This document shows positions 23,176-31,074 of a stretch of DNA of 45,662 nucleotides, piece by piece; position 1 is the first letter of the stretch; the number at the start of each line of letters is the position of its first letter. The stretch comes from Myxococcota bacterium. GTDB taxonomy: Bacteria > Myxococcota_A > Polyangia > JAAYKL01. Under the pieces are notes generated by a model. It saw nothing but the letters and a program-made list of their open reading frames with translations, had not been told where the DNA came from and did not search any database. Made by a program: the position numbers and the translations under genes. The stretch spans positions 1 through 45,662 of the forward strand of contig JASJCT010000069.1 of NCBI GenBank assembly GCA_030065855.1, written 5' to 3'.

Positions 23176-24672
23176 CTACTGGACGATAACGTTGTCAACC
23201 TCCCAAGACCATATTGCTAAGGTATAGTTTCCAGATGCGGTAAACCGTATTTGGGCACTGTCGGTATTGGTGCACGCTGAATCGAGTGGGATATCGGCGG
23301 GGCTTTCAAAATTGCAAGCAGCTTCATAGGATGTCTCTGAAACACTCCATATGGAAATCCAAGAGGCACCGGTGTAACACGCTGCTGAAAATGTATCCCC
23401 TGGGTCACCCTCGGTGCTGTCCTCATGAAAGAAAAAATCAAAGCTTAGATAGGCCTGCGTATATCCGGTGAGATCAAACACAGGCGAGACCAGGCTGATG
23501 GCATAATCTGCGGCAATATATGGGGCGTATTTAAAAGAGAAGTGCTGGTTTGTATCCCATCCGTTATTGCAGCTATCAGTAAGATAGGGCGTTGTGCCCA
23601 ACACCCAGTGGTTGTCGTCATCCCCTACCGGGGTCCATCCCTCATCGCCCGTATCCCATGTGGTATAAAGGGGCGAGCAATCCGCCGGGCAATTGATCGT
23701 GGTCTCTCCAGGTGAGCAACAGTCATCGCCGCAGTTGGTTTCCAAGCGCCACTGCCAGGTACTGTTATGGTTACGGCAGTAGTAGGTCGTGCCCCCACAC
23801 GCGGCTGATTCGCATGCGTATGGGGAACTGCTCGAGCAATCCAGGAGGGTGCCGCCTGAACACCCGCCATTGGCGTTGTTTTCCCCGCACCCGCTGCACG
23901 ACTGGCCAGTAGTGAGCGAGGTCCCGCCTGCCGTGCACACATCCGGGCAGGTGTCGGCGGTAGACCCGCATCCGCTGACGTCATCACAGGTCGAGCTGCA
24001 GCATTCGTTGTCAACGTGGAGCACGCACTCGGTGGTGTCCGCCTCACATGTACAGTCAGTATCGCAGGTGCCCTGTCCGTCGCACACGAGGTCGCAGGTG
24101 GCAGGGTAGGTGTTAAACACCAAATCCGGTGTAGTACCCGTACACTCATCTGCCGGGCAGTCATCTGTGCCGCAGACCGTGCCCTGTGATTCATAGAAAC
24201 CACTATCATCGCAGCACGCGTCTATTGGATCGCACTCCTGTTCAGTCCCAGTGTCAGTATCGGTATCAGTATCGGTGTCGGTGTCAGTATCAGTGTCGGT
24301 GTCGGAATCAGTGTCGGTGTCAGTATCGGAATCAGTGTCGGTGTCGGAATCAGTGTCGGTATCAGTATCAGTGTCGGTGTCAGTATCGGAATCAGTGTCG
24401 GTGTCGGAATCAGTGTCGGTGTCAGTATCAGTGTCGGTGTCGGTATCAGTGTCGGTGTCAGTATCAGTATCAGTGTCAGTATCAGTATCCGTGTCGGTAT
24501 CGGCATCGGAGTCAGTATCGGCATCGGAGTCAGTGTCAGTATCGGTATCACTGTCTGAGTCAGAGCTTATGACGGCATCCTCGTCAGTAGAAACGCCAAT
24601 GTCGGCTTCTGCGCAGCCCCAACAAAAAAGGAGCAAAGTGACGCATTTTATCAAATAGACGTTTAATTTCAT
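23176..24672 (-). CDS. Exported Cys-rich protein with long DT linker and C-terminal jelly-roll-like domain
   Basis: 498 residues from the ATG at 24672; an ATG at 24705 in frame adds 11 residues but puts charged residues before the signal peptide and lacks a better ribosome binding site. The signal peptide ends near FCWGC (Cys20, an imperfect lipobox). A (TD/SD)n linker spans about residues 36-145. The Cys-rich middle (CDPIDACCDDSGFYE, CDLVCDGQGTC, CSGCGENN, GGTTYYCRN, WQWRL, CGDDCCSPGETTINCPADC) is paralogous to the protein at 5337-6368. The last ~150 residues (DTGDEGWTPVGDDDNHW, YLSFDFFFHE, WSWEVDNVIVQ) look like a MAM/jelly-roll-type beta sandwich often found in adhesins or secreted enzymes. 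Function unknown. Confidence 0.75.
   Translation of the reverse strand: MKLNVYLIKCVTLLLFCWGCAEADIGVSTDEDAVISSDSDSDTDTDTDSDADTDSDADTDTDTDTDTDTDTDTDTDTDTDTDTDTDTDSDTDTDSDTDTDTDTDTDTDSDTDTDSDTDTDTDSDTDTDTDTDTDTDTDTDTGTEQECDPIDACCDDSGFYESQGTVCGTDDCPADECTGTTPDLVFNTYPATCDLVCDGQGTCDTDCTCEADTTECVLHVDNECCSSTCDDVSGCGSTADTCPDVCTAGGTSLTTGQSCSGCGENNANGGCSGGTLLDCSSSSPYACESAACGGTTYYCRNHNSTWQWRLETNCGDDCCSPGETTINCPADCSPLYTTWDTGDEGWTPVGDDDNHWVLGTTPYLTDSCNNGWDTNQHFSFKYAPYIAADYAISLVSPVFDLTGYTQAYLSFDFFFHEDSTEGDPGDTFSAACYTGASWISIWSVSETSYEAACNFESPADIPLDSACTNTDSAQIRFTASGNYTLAIWSWEVDNVIVQ
24247..24570 (-). repeat. In-frame hexanucleotide tandem repeat (TD/SD codons)
   Basis: About 325 bases of GTGTCG, GTCAGT and ATCAGT units on the plus strand, coding for Thr-Asp and Ser-Asp on the minus strand. 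It is the most regular tract in the window. Confidence 0.85.
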
Positions 24673-24823
24673 TGTTGTACTACACCCAGATACGCCAAAA
24701 CGCATTGCGTTTTTGGTAATGAAAACATTTAATTATACTATATTTTTACGCTTATAGTCTATAGAAATAGGAAACTCATCCCCTGCCCCGCTGAGAGGGA
24801 AGGTGGCGTATTTGCTCAAAATT

Positions 24824-25993
24824 TCAGATCGATCTATGGATAAAATCCATTGTCAGGCCCTTGACCAGGGATCCGCTGCCGATTTTCTTCAGCCGGTCAG
24901 CCTCGGCAATAAAGGGTTGGATGGCAGTGGGGTCTTTCAGGAACGCGTTCAGAGATCTGGCGTGACCAGTGCGGCGGGCAACAATAAAGGCGTCCCTTTT
25001 TTCAGGTGACAGGGCGAGGAATGCCTCGCAGGTTTGTTTGAGAAGCGCTGCATCGTCGGTTGCATGCCCCTCGATCTCCATCAGTAGATTAAAATCGTGG
25101 TCCGATACGATTTGACTGTCTGCTCCAACGAGGCCGTCGAGCATTCTCATGATCTCTGCCACCACGTCATCTTCTTCCAATAGCTGGAACGCGCCAGCCC
25201 GATGCATGTCGTCGAGTGGGGATCCAGGAACGATCCACATGGTTCGCAACCGGATGTGCTTGGGCCCAATGGCTTTGAGCACAGTAGCGGTCTCATCTGC
25301 ATGGGCATGGGTGAATTGACGACCCCCAAGGCCTGGCATGACGTAGCAGCAGACCTCGAACCCCGCCTCAATCGCGCGTCTGCATCCCTCGACGTGATGC
25401 TCTGGTGTTGCGCCTTTTTGAATGAGCGCGAGCACATCTTTTGAACCACTCTCCACGCCGATGTGAATGCGGGTGAGCCCGGCACTGCGGAGGGTTTTTA
25501 GCTGATCGATGGATTTTGCCACCAGGGTACGGGATCGGGCATAGGTGGTCACCCGATTGACCGAGGGAAAGGTCTGGCAGAGATGGGTCAGGATGCGCGC
25601 TACCCGCTCTGCCGGCAGTGCCAGGGAATCCGCGTCCTGAATAAACACGTGCGCCCCACCCCGATGAAGCCACAAGGCCACCCGCTTTTCATCCTCAGTG
25701 GCAGCTGGGTCTCTGAGAATAGAGAGACAGGTCTCTACTGAAATCGCGCCGAGTTCACCAGTCAATGCCGCGCGACCGCGCACCGCAGTCGCTGCCTGGG
25801 CCAGGCGGTCGATGTCGGCCATGACCGCTTCCTCGGTCCGTTTGGAAAATTTCTCACCCTTGTACACAGGGCAAAACACGCACTTGTTCCACGGGCAATT
25901 GCGGCTCACTCGAATGAGCAGGCTCGTGGCCTCACTTGGCGGCCGAATCGGCCCGACTTCGCATGCTGTAGCTTTAGATGATTGAAGTGTCAT
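24824..25993 (-). CDS. Radical SAM protein with CX4CX2C cluster motif
   Basis: 389 residues. Cys33, Cys38 and Cys41 lie in RNCPWNKCVFCPVYKGEKF. The spacing is CX4CX2C instead of the common CX3CX2C, and the PWNxCxFC context is shared by an uncharacterised radical SAM subgroup. The rest fits a TIM barrel: FIQDADSLAL, VTTYARSRTLV, LTRIHIGVESGSKDVLALIQKG and CCYVMPGLGG, the last two being typical of Elp3/MiaB-like radical SAM enzymes. It would bind a 4Fe-4S cluster and cleave S-adenosylmethionine; the substrate is unknown. Last gene of a five-gene minus-strand run, 18 bases after the ArsA-type ATPase gene. Confidence 0.82.
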   Translation of the reverse strand: MTLQSSKATACEVGPIRPPSEATSLLIRVSRNCPWNKCVFCPVYKGEKFSKRTEEAVMADIDRLAQAATAVRGRAALTGELGAISVETCLSILRDPAATEDEKRVALWLHRGGAHVFIQDADSLALPAERVARILTHLCQTFPSVNRVTTYARSRTLVAKSIDQLKTLRSAGLTRIHIGVESGSKDVLALIQKGATPEHHVEGCRRAIEAGFEVCCYVMPGLGGRQFTHAHADETATVLKAIGPKHIRLRTMWIVPGSPLDDMHRAGAFQLLEEDDVVAEIMRMLDGLVGADSQIVSDHDFNLLMEIEGHATDDAALLKQTCEAFLALSPEKRDAFIVARRTGHARSLNAFLKDPTAIQPFIAEADRLKKIGSGSLVKGLTMDFIHRSI

Positions 25994-26011
25994 TTTCTGA
26001 CGTGTCTTTCC

Positions 26012-27118
26012 TCAGAGGTAGTGTCCCAAATGGTCAAGGGCTGCCAACCGGGTCACACCGCTTGGCAGGATCGGAACGCGAATGACGATCTCCTGGCCGT
26101 CCCAGGCCTTTTTGACCCGTTCGACCAGCGGGGTTTCCGAGTCATGGGATTTATTCCAGTGTTCGTTGATGCGCACTATCTCTTGGCGCAGGACCGCATC
26201 GAGGTGGTCAGGTGGATCTCCTGCGCGCGGCCAATGGGCTCGGTTGAAGATGATCGCGTCCACAGTAAGGCCCAGGCTGGCCAGGCGATCTCGGAACTCC
26301 CGTGTTTCGCGAAGGGTGGCTTTATCTGGCGCCGTGATCAGGCAAAACGCAACCTCATCCCCGTGCAGGACCTTTTCGATGGCCTGGGCGCGGTCGGAAA
26401 AGCTGCCGAACAGATCGGACAGGGCATCGATAAAGCCCATCATCTCGTTCAGTAGCTCGGTTCCTGTAAACCGTTTCAGAATTCTGAGCACTGTGGCTGT
26501 CCATCGCCCCCAAATACCAAGCCCAACGCGCGCAGGACCGCTGCTATAGGCCCGCCGCATGACGCGCACGAGTCGGCCGTCCAGGGCTTCGGTCATACGC
26601 CGCGGGGCAGTAAAGAAATCAATGGCATTGGCCGTAGGGGGGGTATCGAGGACAATGAGTTCGACCTCAGGATCGCTTCTAATGGCTGCGAGCTGCTCCA
26701 AGGCCATGTATTCCTGCATACCGCTTAAGGATCCTGACACGTAACGGTAGAGCTTGTTATTGAGGATACGCGCCGCAGCCTCTGGCGACGATGCCTTGAG
26801 TCGTACGAGCCTGGCAAAGGTCTCCTTGGGATCGAGCATGCCGATCGAAAGGCGACCGCTCGGCACCCGGTCGCTGCCCAGCATATGGGTGATATCCTTT
26901 GGCGTTGCGCCGTTTTGGTCAGGGGTCACGCCGAGGCTGTCTGCAAGCCGCTTGGCTGGATCAATGGTCAGGCACACCACCCGCCGGCCAGAGCGGGCAG
27001 CCTTGACCGCATAAGATGCGGCAATGGTGGTTTTACCCACACCGCCGGCACCCACGCAGATAAGGATGCGCTGTTTGCTTAGCAAGGGGCTTAAGGAAGT
27101 GCGCTCGTCAGGGGCCAC
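26012..27118 (-). CDS. ArsA/GET3-family ATPase
   Basis: 368 residues from a GTG at 27118 (GGTGGAA 5 bases upstream), overlapping the previous gene by 11 bases; the frame is open further upstream but inside that gene. The deviant Walker A GAGGVGKTT is near residue 25, followed by VVCLTIDPAKRLADSLG, the A-loop of ArsA-type ATPases, and by LIVLDTPPTANAIDFF, the switch II region. Known members either drive arsenite export (ArsA) or deliver tail-anchored membrane proteins (GET3); similar bacterial proteins of unknown role are common. No ars genes are present. The neighbours are envelope lipoproteins and a radical SAM enzyme. Confidence 0.85.
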   Translation of the reverse strand: MAPDERTSLSPLLSKQRILICVGAGGVGKTTIAASYAVKAARSGRRVVCLTIDPAKRLADSLGVTPDQNGATPKDITHMLGSDRVPSGRLSIGMLDPKETFARLVRLKASSPEAAARILNNKLYRYVSGSLSGMQEYMALEQLAAIRSDPEVELIVLDTPPTANAIDFFTAPRRMTEALDGRLVRVMRRAYSSGPARVGLGIWGRWTATVLRILKRFTGTELLNEMMGFIDALSDLFGSFSDRAQAIEKVLHGDEVAFCLITAPDKATLRETREFRDRLASLGLTVDAIIFNRAHWPRAGDPPDHLDAVLRQEIVRINEHWNKSHDSETPLVERVKKAWDGQEIVIRVPILPSGVTRLAALDHLGHYL

Positions 27119-29009
27119 TGTATTCCACCAGGGTAAATTGGCTTTCCTGTAATTTGAGAATCCACGGCAATGCCAGGGGCTCTCCTTCTTTGGAAAAACC
27201 AGCAAAAGGGGTGGCCAGGGGCAGGGTACTCAGATTCGTGCCCTTTGTATTAGCCAACCAATCGCGGATCGCTTCTTGATCTCCTGCACCATCCCGAATG
27301 GCACTGGCGATGAGCACGACCGCATCGTGGCCGAATCCAGCGAGATAGCTCGGATCTCCGCCGTATGCCAACCTAAACCTGTTGATAAAATCCGCGCTCC
27401 CAGCTGACGCTTCAGCGCTGAGGAAAGTGGCGAACATGGCGCCTTGCAGGTACCGGCCCTCGCGCCGGATCAATTCGGGACTGAACCCGGTCGACGGTAT
27501 CAACAACTGCACCGGGCGGCCAGGACCGGTTGGTTCTGTTTCGGGCGCCGTGGGCCAGATCCCTGCTGCTGCAATGGCCGGTGCTAATAAGGCGATCCGC
27601 TGGGCCGCGTCTGGAATGAACAGCGCGTCGAACGCCATGTCGGGAAGGGGTGCCACTGCTTCCACAAAGGATGTGGTCTTGGGATCGTATCGCAGCTCGC
27701 CACTCAAATCGAGATCTTCCAAGGAGAGCTCGTCCGCCACCAGGTCTCGCATGGCGCGACCATAGCCCGTATCCGGATGCAACACAGCCATCTGCTCTAA
27801 CCCGATCTGCCGCATTACCTCGACGAGGGCCCGCGCTTCGCTCCGATTGGTTGCAAATTCTCGAAAGATATACTGCTTGTCTGCGGTTATGTCTTCTCGG
27901 ATGGATAGCGCCATCATGGGAACCCGCAGCACCTCGGCCCGTGCTGCAGCAGCCTGGGCCGCTGCCCCGTCCACCGGTCCCACAATGGCCAGGGCACCCT
28001 CTTCGTAGATCAGCTTATCCACTGCTTGGGCGGCTTGCTCTGGGAGTCCCTTTGAGTCCTCCATCTTTATCGACAGCTCGATGCCAGGGCCGACATCGAT
28101 TGCCTTTACACCGAGCATTACCCCTTTCAGCACGGTCTCTCCGATCAGGCGCGAGCGGCCGGAGATGGGCACGATACAGCCGATGGTAAGCACTGTCGTG
28201 GTCTCGCGCGGCTCTTGGCTCGGCATGGAGGCCGCGGCCAGGGAGTCGTCCTCCTGGCCCTTGTCATCGGCTTTTTCCAACACGCGCTTTGCTTCGTCCC
28301 CGCGGCCCAGTTCAAACAAGCGCTGGGCCAGCCTGGCCATTACCTGGGACCAAGCCGCGTCCCCTTGGGTTAGCCGATCGCGAAGCTTTTCCAACGCGTC
28401 AACGTCATCAATTTTGGCAATGATATCAGCGAGTGACGTTGCTGCATCATCTCGTGCCTTGCCGGGCGCAGTACTCGCGAGATACTGATCTAGCCAAATG
28501 ACCGCATGCAGGACGTTGCCAGTATCCAGAGATGCTCGCCAGAGTGTGTCGAGGAGGCGACGGTTTTCGTCAGGGTCGGTTAACCGCCCGATAAATGGGA
28601 TGAGCCTTTCGATGGCTTGTTTTTTCTCACCCATTTCAAAGAGGGCGATGCCGTCGTAGAACGATGCGCGTTCCCCGACTAAATCTGAAGCGCCGAGTAA
28701 GGGCCTAAGCAATGCTCGCGCTTGTTGTGGCTTTTCATTTGCAAGGGCGATGCGCGCCCTGTAGATGACGCAAACCCTTGCCAGGGGATCCCTTGGGTAT
28801 TGCTCGATGATCCGCAAAAAAGACCGATCTGCAGCAGGGAGCCGCCCGGCCTCAAATGCATCCCTGGCCTTTCGAAACGCCTTTTCTACCTGTGGATCAT
28901 CGCTCGCCGCGCTGTCAGGAACGAGCAGGGGGGCTTTTTTGGCGCACGAGAACGCCCCAAAAATCCCGATGATGGCAATGACCGCAGCTGCTTTCAGTTC
29001 AGTTCGCAC
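27108..29009 (-). CDS. Lipoprotein with TPR-like N-terminus and type 1 periplasmic-binding domain (LpoA-like)
   Basis: 633 residues from a GTG at 29009. The signal peptide ends in a lipobox (FGAFSC, Cys22). Residues about 35-240 form helical repeats of the tetratricopeptide type (KAFRKARDAFEAGRLPAADRSF and onward). From about residue 270 comes a type 1 periplasmic-binding fold (IGCIVPISGRSRLIGETVLKGVMLGV, ALAIVGPVDGAAAQAAA, MAVLHPDTGYGRAMRDLV, FDALFIPDAA, YLAGFGHDAVVLIASAI). This architecture is like that of LpoA, the outer-membrane activator of peptidoglycan synthases, and of ABC-type amino acid receptors. No permease genes are adjacent. Third gene of the five-gene run. Confidence 0.8.
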   Translation of the reverse strand: MRTELKAAAVIAIIGIFGAFSCAKKAPLLVPDSAASDDPQVEKAFRKARDAFEAGRLPAADRSFLRIIEQYPRDPLARVCVIYRARIALANEKPQQARALLRPLLGASDLVGERASFYDGIALFEMGEKKQAIERLIPFIGRLTDPDENRRLLDTLWRASLDTGNVLHAVIWLDQYLASTAPGKARDDAATSLADIIAKIDDVDALEKLRDRLTQGDAAWSQVMARLAQRLFELGRGDEAKRVLEKADDKGQEDDSLAAASMPSQEPRETTTVLTIGCIVPISGRSRLIGETVLKGVMLGVKAIDVGPGIELSIKMEDSKGLPEQAAQAVDKLIYEEGALAIVGPVDGAAAQAAAARAEVLRVPMMALSIREDITADKQYIFREFATNRSEARALVEVMRQIGLEQMAVLHPDTGYGRAMRDLVADELSLEDLDLSGELRYDPKTTSFVEAVAPLPDMAFDALFIPDAAQRIALLAPAIAAAGIWPTAPETEPTGPGRPVQLLIPSTGFSPELIRREGRYLQGAMFATFLSAEASAGSADFINRFRLAYGGDPSYLAGFGHDAVVLIASAIRDGAGDQEAIRDWLANTKGTNLSTLPLATPFAGFSKEGEPLALPWILKLQESQFTLVEYSGP

Positions 29010-29072
29010 GCCAGCAGTCTAAGCAACCTAGATGAACGAAGCAACTTATATAGGTTAAGAGAACCGCACAGA

Positions 29073-30005
29073 CTAGAAATCCATGCCCACGCCCATGGAG
29101 ATGTTAATTTGATTGCCGACTTCGACTTCTTGGGAAGCTGTCTCGTCTGTTTTCTTTGTATCCCAAGTCTTTTTGAGCCCCCAGCCGAGTTCGAACGTAA
29201 CCGCTAGCATTTCGTAGCCAAATCGAAATCCCCCAAAGAGACGGGCCCGCCCCAGGTTGGGTCCGGGCAGGCCGTCCGTATTCCAGGCATCTCCCTGTTG
29301 CTGTTGATATTCATTCTCTTCATCATAGTAGACGAGCGGTTCGACGCGGATGATCGCCCAGTAGTATTGAAATCCCGCATAGGGCGTTAGTGAGATCATG
29401 CCGCCGATGCCGAATGGATAAGAGATCGATCCATCCACGCCGACAAGGGTCATATCCAGGTCGGTCTGGCCCAAAACGCGCGTCACTGTTCCCCGGGCTG
29501 CCACATCTGGCATGCCGCCCCGAAACCCGTGGCGATATCCCTCGAACAGGGACCACTTGACCTCACCGCCCAGACCCACCAGCTCGGATTGGGCGAGATA
29601 GTTGAGGGATGCACCGATTTCGAACGACCAGGGCAACCCCTTGCGCACGTGAATCCCCGGCATGAACATGACATCGGGATAGCCATTCCCCGCCGTGCCC
29701 GTATCCCACAGGGCCTTGCTACCTTCCCTGGGGGTAAGCGTACCCTCGATCCCCATATAAAACCCGGAGTACCCCAGGGTCTCTGCCGGCGCGAGCAGCT
29801 TGGGCGAGATGCCAAAGGCGTACGCCATCATGAATTGTTCGTAGCCGCGCACATCAGCAGTGCAGCTGGATCCGTCTGCATTGGGGCAGTCAATAAACTG
29901 ACCTAACGCAATGTCGAGCTTGTTGGCTTCTGCCCCAGGGGCGCCTACTAAAACAACCGCCATTGCCGCAAGAGCAAGGAGTGATCTCATCGCCGTTTGA
30001 CGCAT
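29073..30005 (-). CDS. Outer-membrane beta-barrel-like protein
   Basis: 310 residues from the ATG at 30005 (AAGGAAG upstream); the longer frame lacks such a site. A signal peptide ends at about APGAEA (residues 1-27). The remainder alternates polar and aromatic residues in strand-like blocks (GYSGFYMGIEGTL, WSFEIGASLNYLA, VKWSLFEGYRHGF, LTPYAGFQYYWAIIRVEPLVYY, ARLFGGFRFGYEMLAVTFELGWGL) and ends ISMGVGMDF; a C-terminal Phe is typical of outer-membrane barrels. Glu/Lys-rich loops near the end. Possibly a structural or transport barrel; substrate unknown. It sits 84 bases after the Ig-like lipoprotein gene and 63 before the LpoA-like gene. Confidence 0.75.
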   Translation of the reverse strand: MRQTAMRSLLALAAMAVVLVGAPGAEANKLDIALGQFIDCPNADGSSCTADVRGYEQFMMAYAFGISPKLLAPAETLGYSGFYMGIEGTLTPREGSKALWDTGTAGNGYPDVMFMPGIHVRKGLPWSFEIGASLNYLAQSELVGLGGEVKWSLFEGYRHGFRGGMPDVAARGTVTRVLGQTDLDMTLVGVDGSISYPFGIGGMISLTPYAGFQYYWAIIRVEPLVYYDEENEYQQQQGDAWNTDGLPGPNLGRARLFGGFRFGYEMLAVTFELGWGLKKTWDTKKTDETASQEVEVGNQINISMGVGMDF

Positions 30006-30089
30006 CAGTTCTTCCTTTGTATCAATCGCGAAACTGACCTCGTAACGTATCAAGAGCCTTATTATCAAGTCAAGTTGGCGCAGGGCACC

Positions 30090-30800
30090 TTAAAATTTCA
30101 TGTTTTTCAAAATATGGTCGAATTTGCCCTTGCCATAGGCGTCGCCGCTCTTTTCTTTGCCACCACCCCCGCCGCTTCGCCTGTGACCGCCGGCGTCAGG
30201 TCCCATGCCAGGCAGGAAGGCCTGCTCATCCACGTGGATTTTTACCCGCGTTTCCAAATCAAACGCGGTGACGGTCGCTGCTGTATCACCCACCTTTAGG
30301 CCGATGAAGATATTGGCCGCTTCCTTTAGCACCACGGTCCTGTCCAGCTGAGTATACGTGATCGGCGCACCTCGAATGAGCTCGCCGTTACAGTCCTTGA
30401 CCTGGCATTTTATCGGCGCTGCCAAGCCCACCTTTAGCTGCAGGGTGTCGCTCGGGTCGCAAACCAGCTCGTTAGGTAGGCACACCTTAATAAAGGACTC
30501 CCCTTGGCTGCCGTTTGGCGCCTTCGCCACAATAGCCGTACTGCCATTGCCCACTGGTTTGACCGTGCCACCACTATCTACCGATGCCACTTGCGAATTT
30601 TCAGATGAGAACGAAATGGGAATATTCGGGACGGGCGCATCGAGAATATCCTTGGCCACGACCTTCAATTCCCGGCTTTGGGATCGTTTTGTAAAAGAAA
30701 TAGTGGTGGGGTCGACTTCGATGATCTTGACCTCCTGGCCACACCCGAGGAGCAATAGGGCCGCAAGGGCCCACATCGGTGTTCTTCTTGAGATGGTCAT
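30090..30800 (-). CDS. Lipoprotein with Ig-like (Big_2-type) domain
   Basis: 236 residues from the ATG at 30800, which has GGGAGG just upstream. The lipobox is LLLLGC (Cys20). Residues about 27-110 have the Big_2/Ig-like pattern (VDPTTISFTKRSQSRELKVVAKD, IPISFSSENSQVASVDSGGTVKPVGNGSTAIVAK). A second part is beta-rich, and the C-terminus is Gly/Lys-rich (GGHRRSGGGGGKEKSG). First gene of the five-gene minus-strand run; likely an outer-membrane-anchored surface protein. The Ig-like call is by pattern. Confidence 0.7.
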   Translation of the reverse strand: MTISRRTPMWALAALLLLGCGQEVKIIEVDPTTISFTKRSQSRELKVVAKDILDAPVPNIPISFSSENSQVASVDSGGTVKPVGNGSTAIVAKAPNGSQGESFIKVCLPNELVCDPSDTLQLKVGLAAPIKCQVKDCNGELIRGAPITYTQLDRTVVLKEAANIFIGLKVGDTAATVTAFDLETRVKIHVDEQAFLPGMGPDAGGHRRSGGGGGKEKSGDAYGKGKFDHILKNMKF

Positions 30801-30998
30801 TGGCCTCCCTCTCTTGGGCAAATCAGACGTTGCACACTGCACCTTCTTTCCGCACCTACTATAACTTTGTTGGTCTCTTAACGGAAGCGTTTTGGAAATT
30901 TCGGAAAGGAATTGAGATAAAAAAGATAGCCGCTCCATTTTGGTTCCGGCTCTGCCGGGTTAGGTCGCTTGGAAAAGGCAGATATTGCTCCGTCTTGC

Positions 30999-31027
30999 TT
31001 GACCATCCCCAGTTCGGCCATTAAAGT
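30999..31027 (+). promoter_or_regulatory. Candidate sigma70-type promoter of the chemoreceptor gene
   Basis: TTGACC (30999-31004) and TAAAGT (31022-31027) are separated by 17 bases and lie about 50 bases before the ATG at 31075. The -10 box matches only 4 of 6. The rest of the 30801-31074 divergent gap shows nothing recognisable. Confidence 0.4.
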
Positions 31028-31074
31028 ATCGACTAAACTACGTTTTTCCGGGAACAACCGCCTCGGATGATGCG

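Noticed and set aside
24673..24705. Earlier ATG for the Cys-rich DT protein
   Set aside because: It adds 11 residues including a Cys before the signal peptide and has no better ribosome binding site than the ATG at 24672.
28722..29207. Plus-strand 161-residue frame
   Set aside because: It lies antisense to the LpoA-like gene and the barrel gene, has no ribosome binding site and no recognisable fold.
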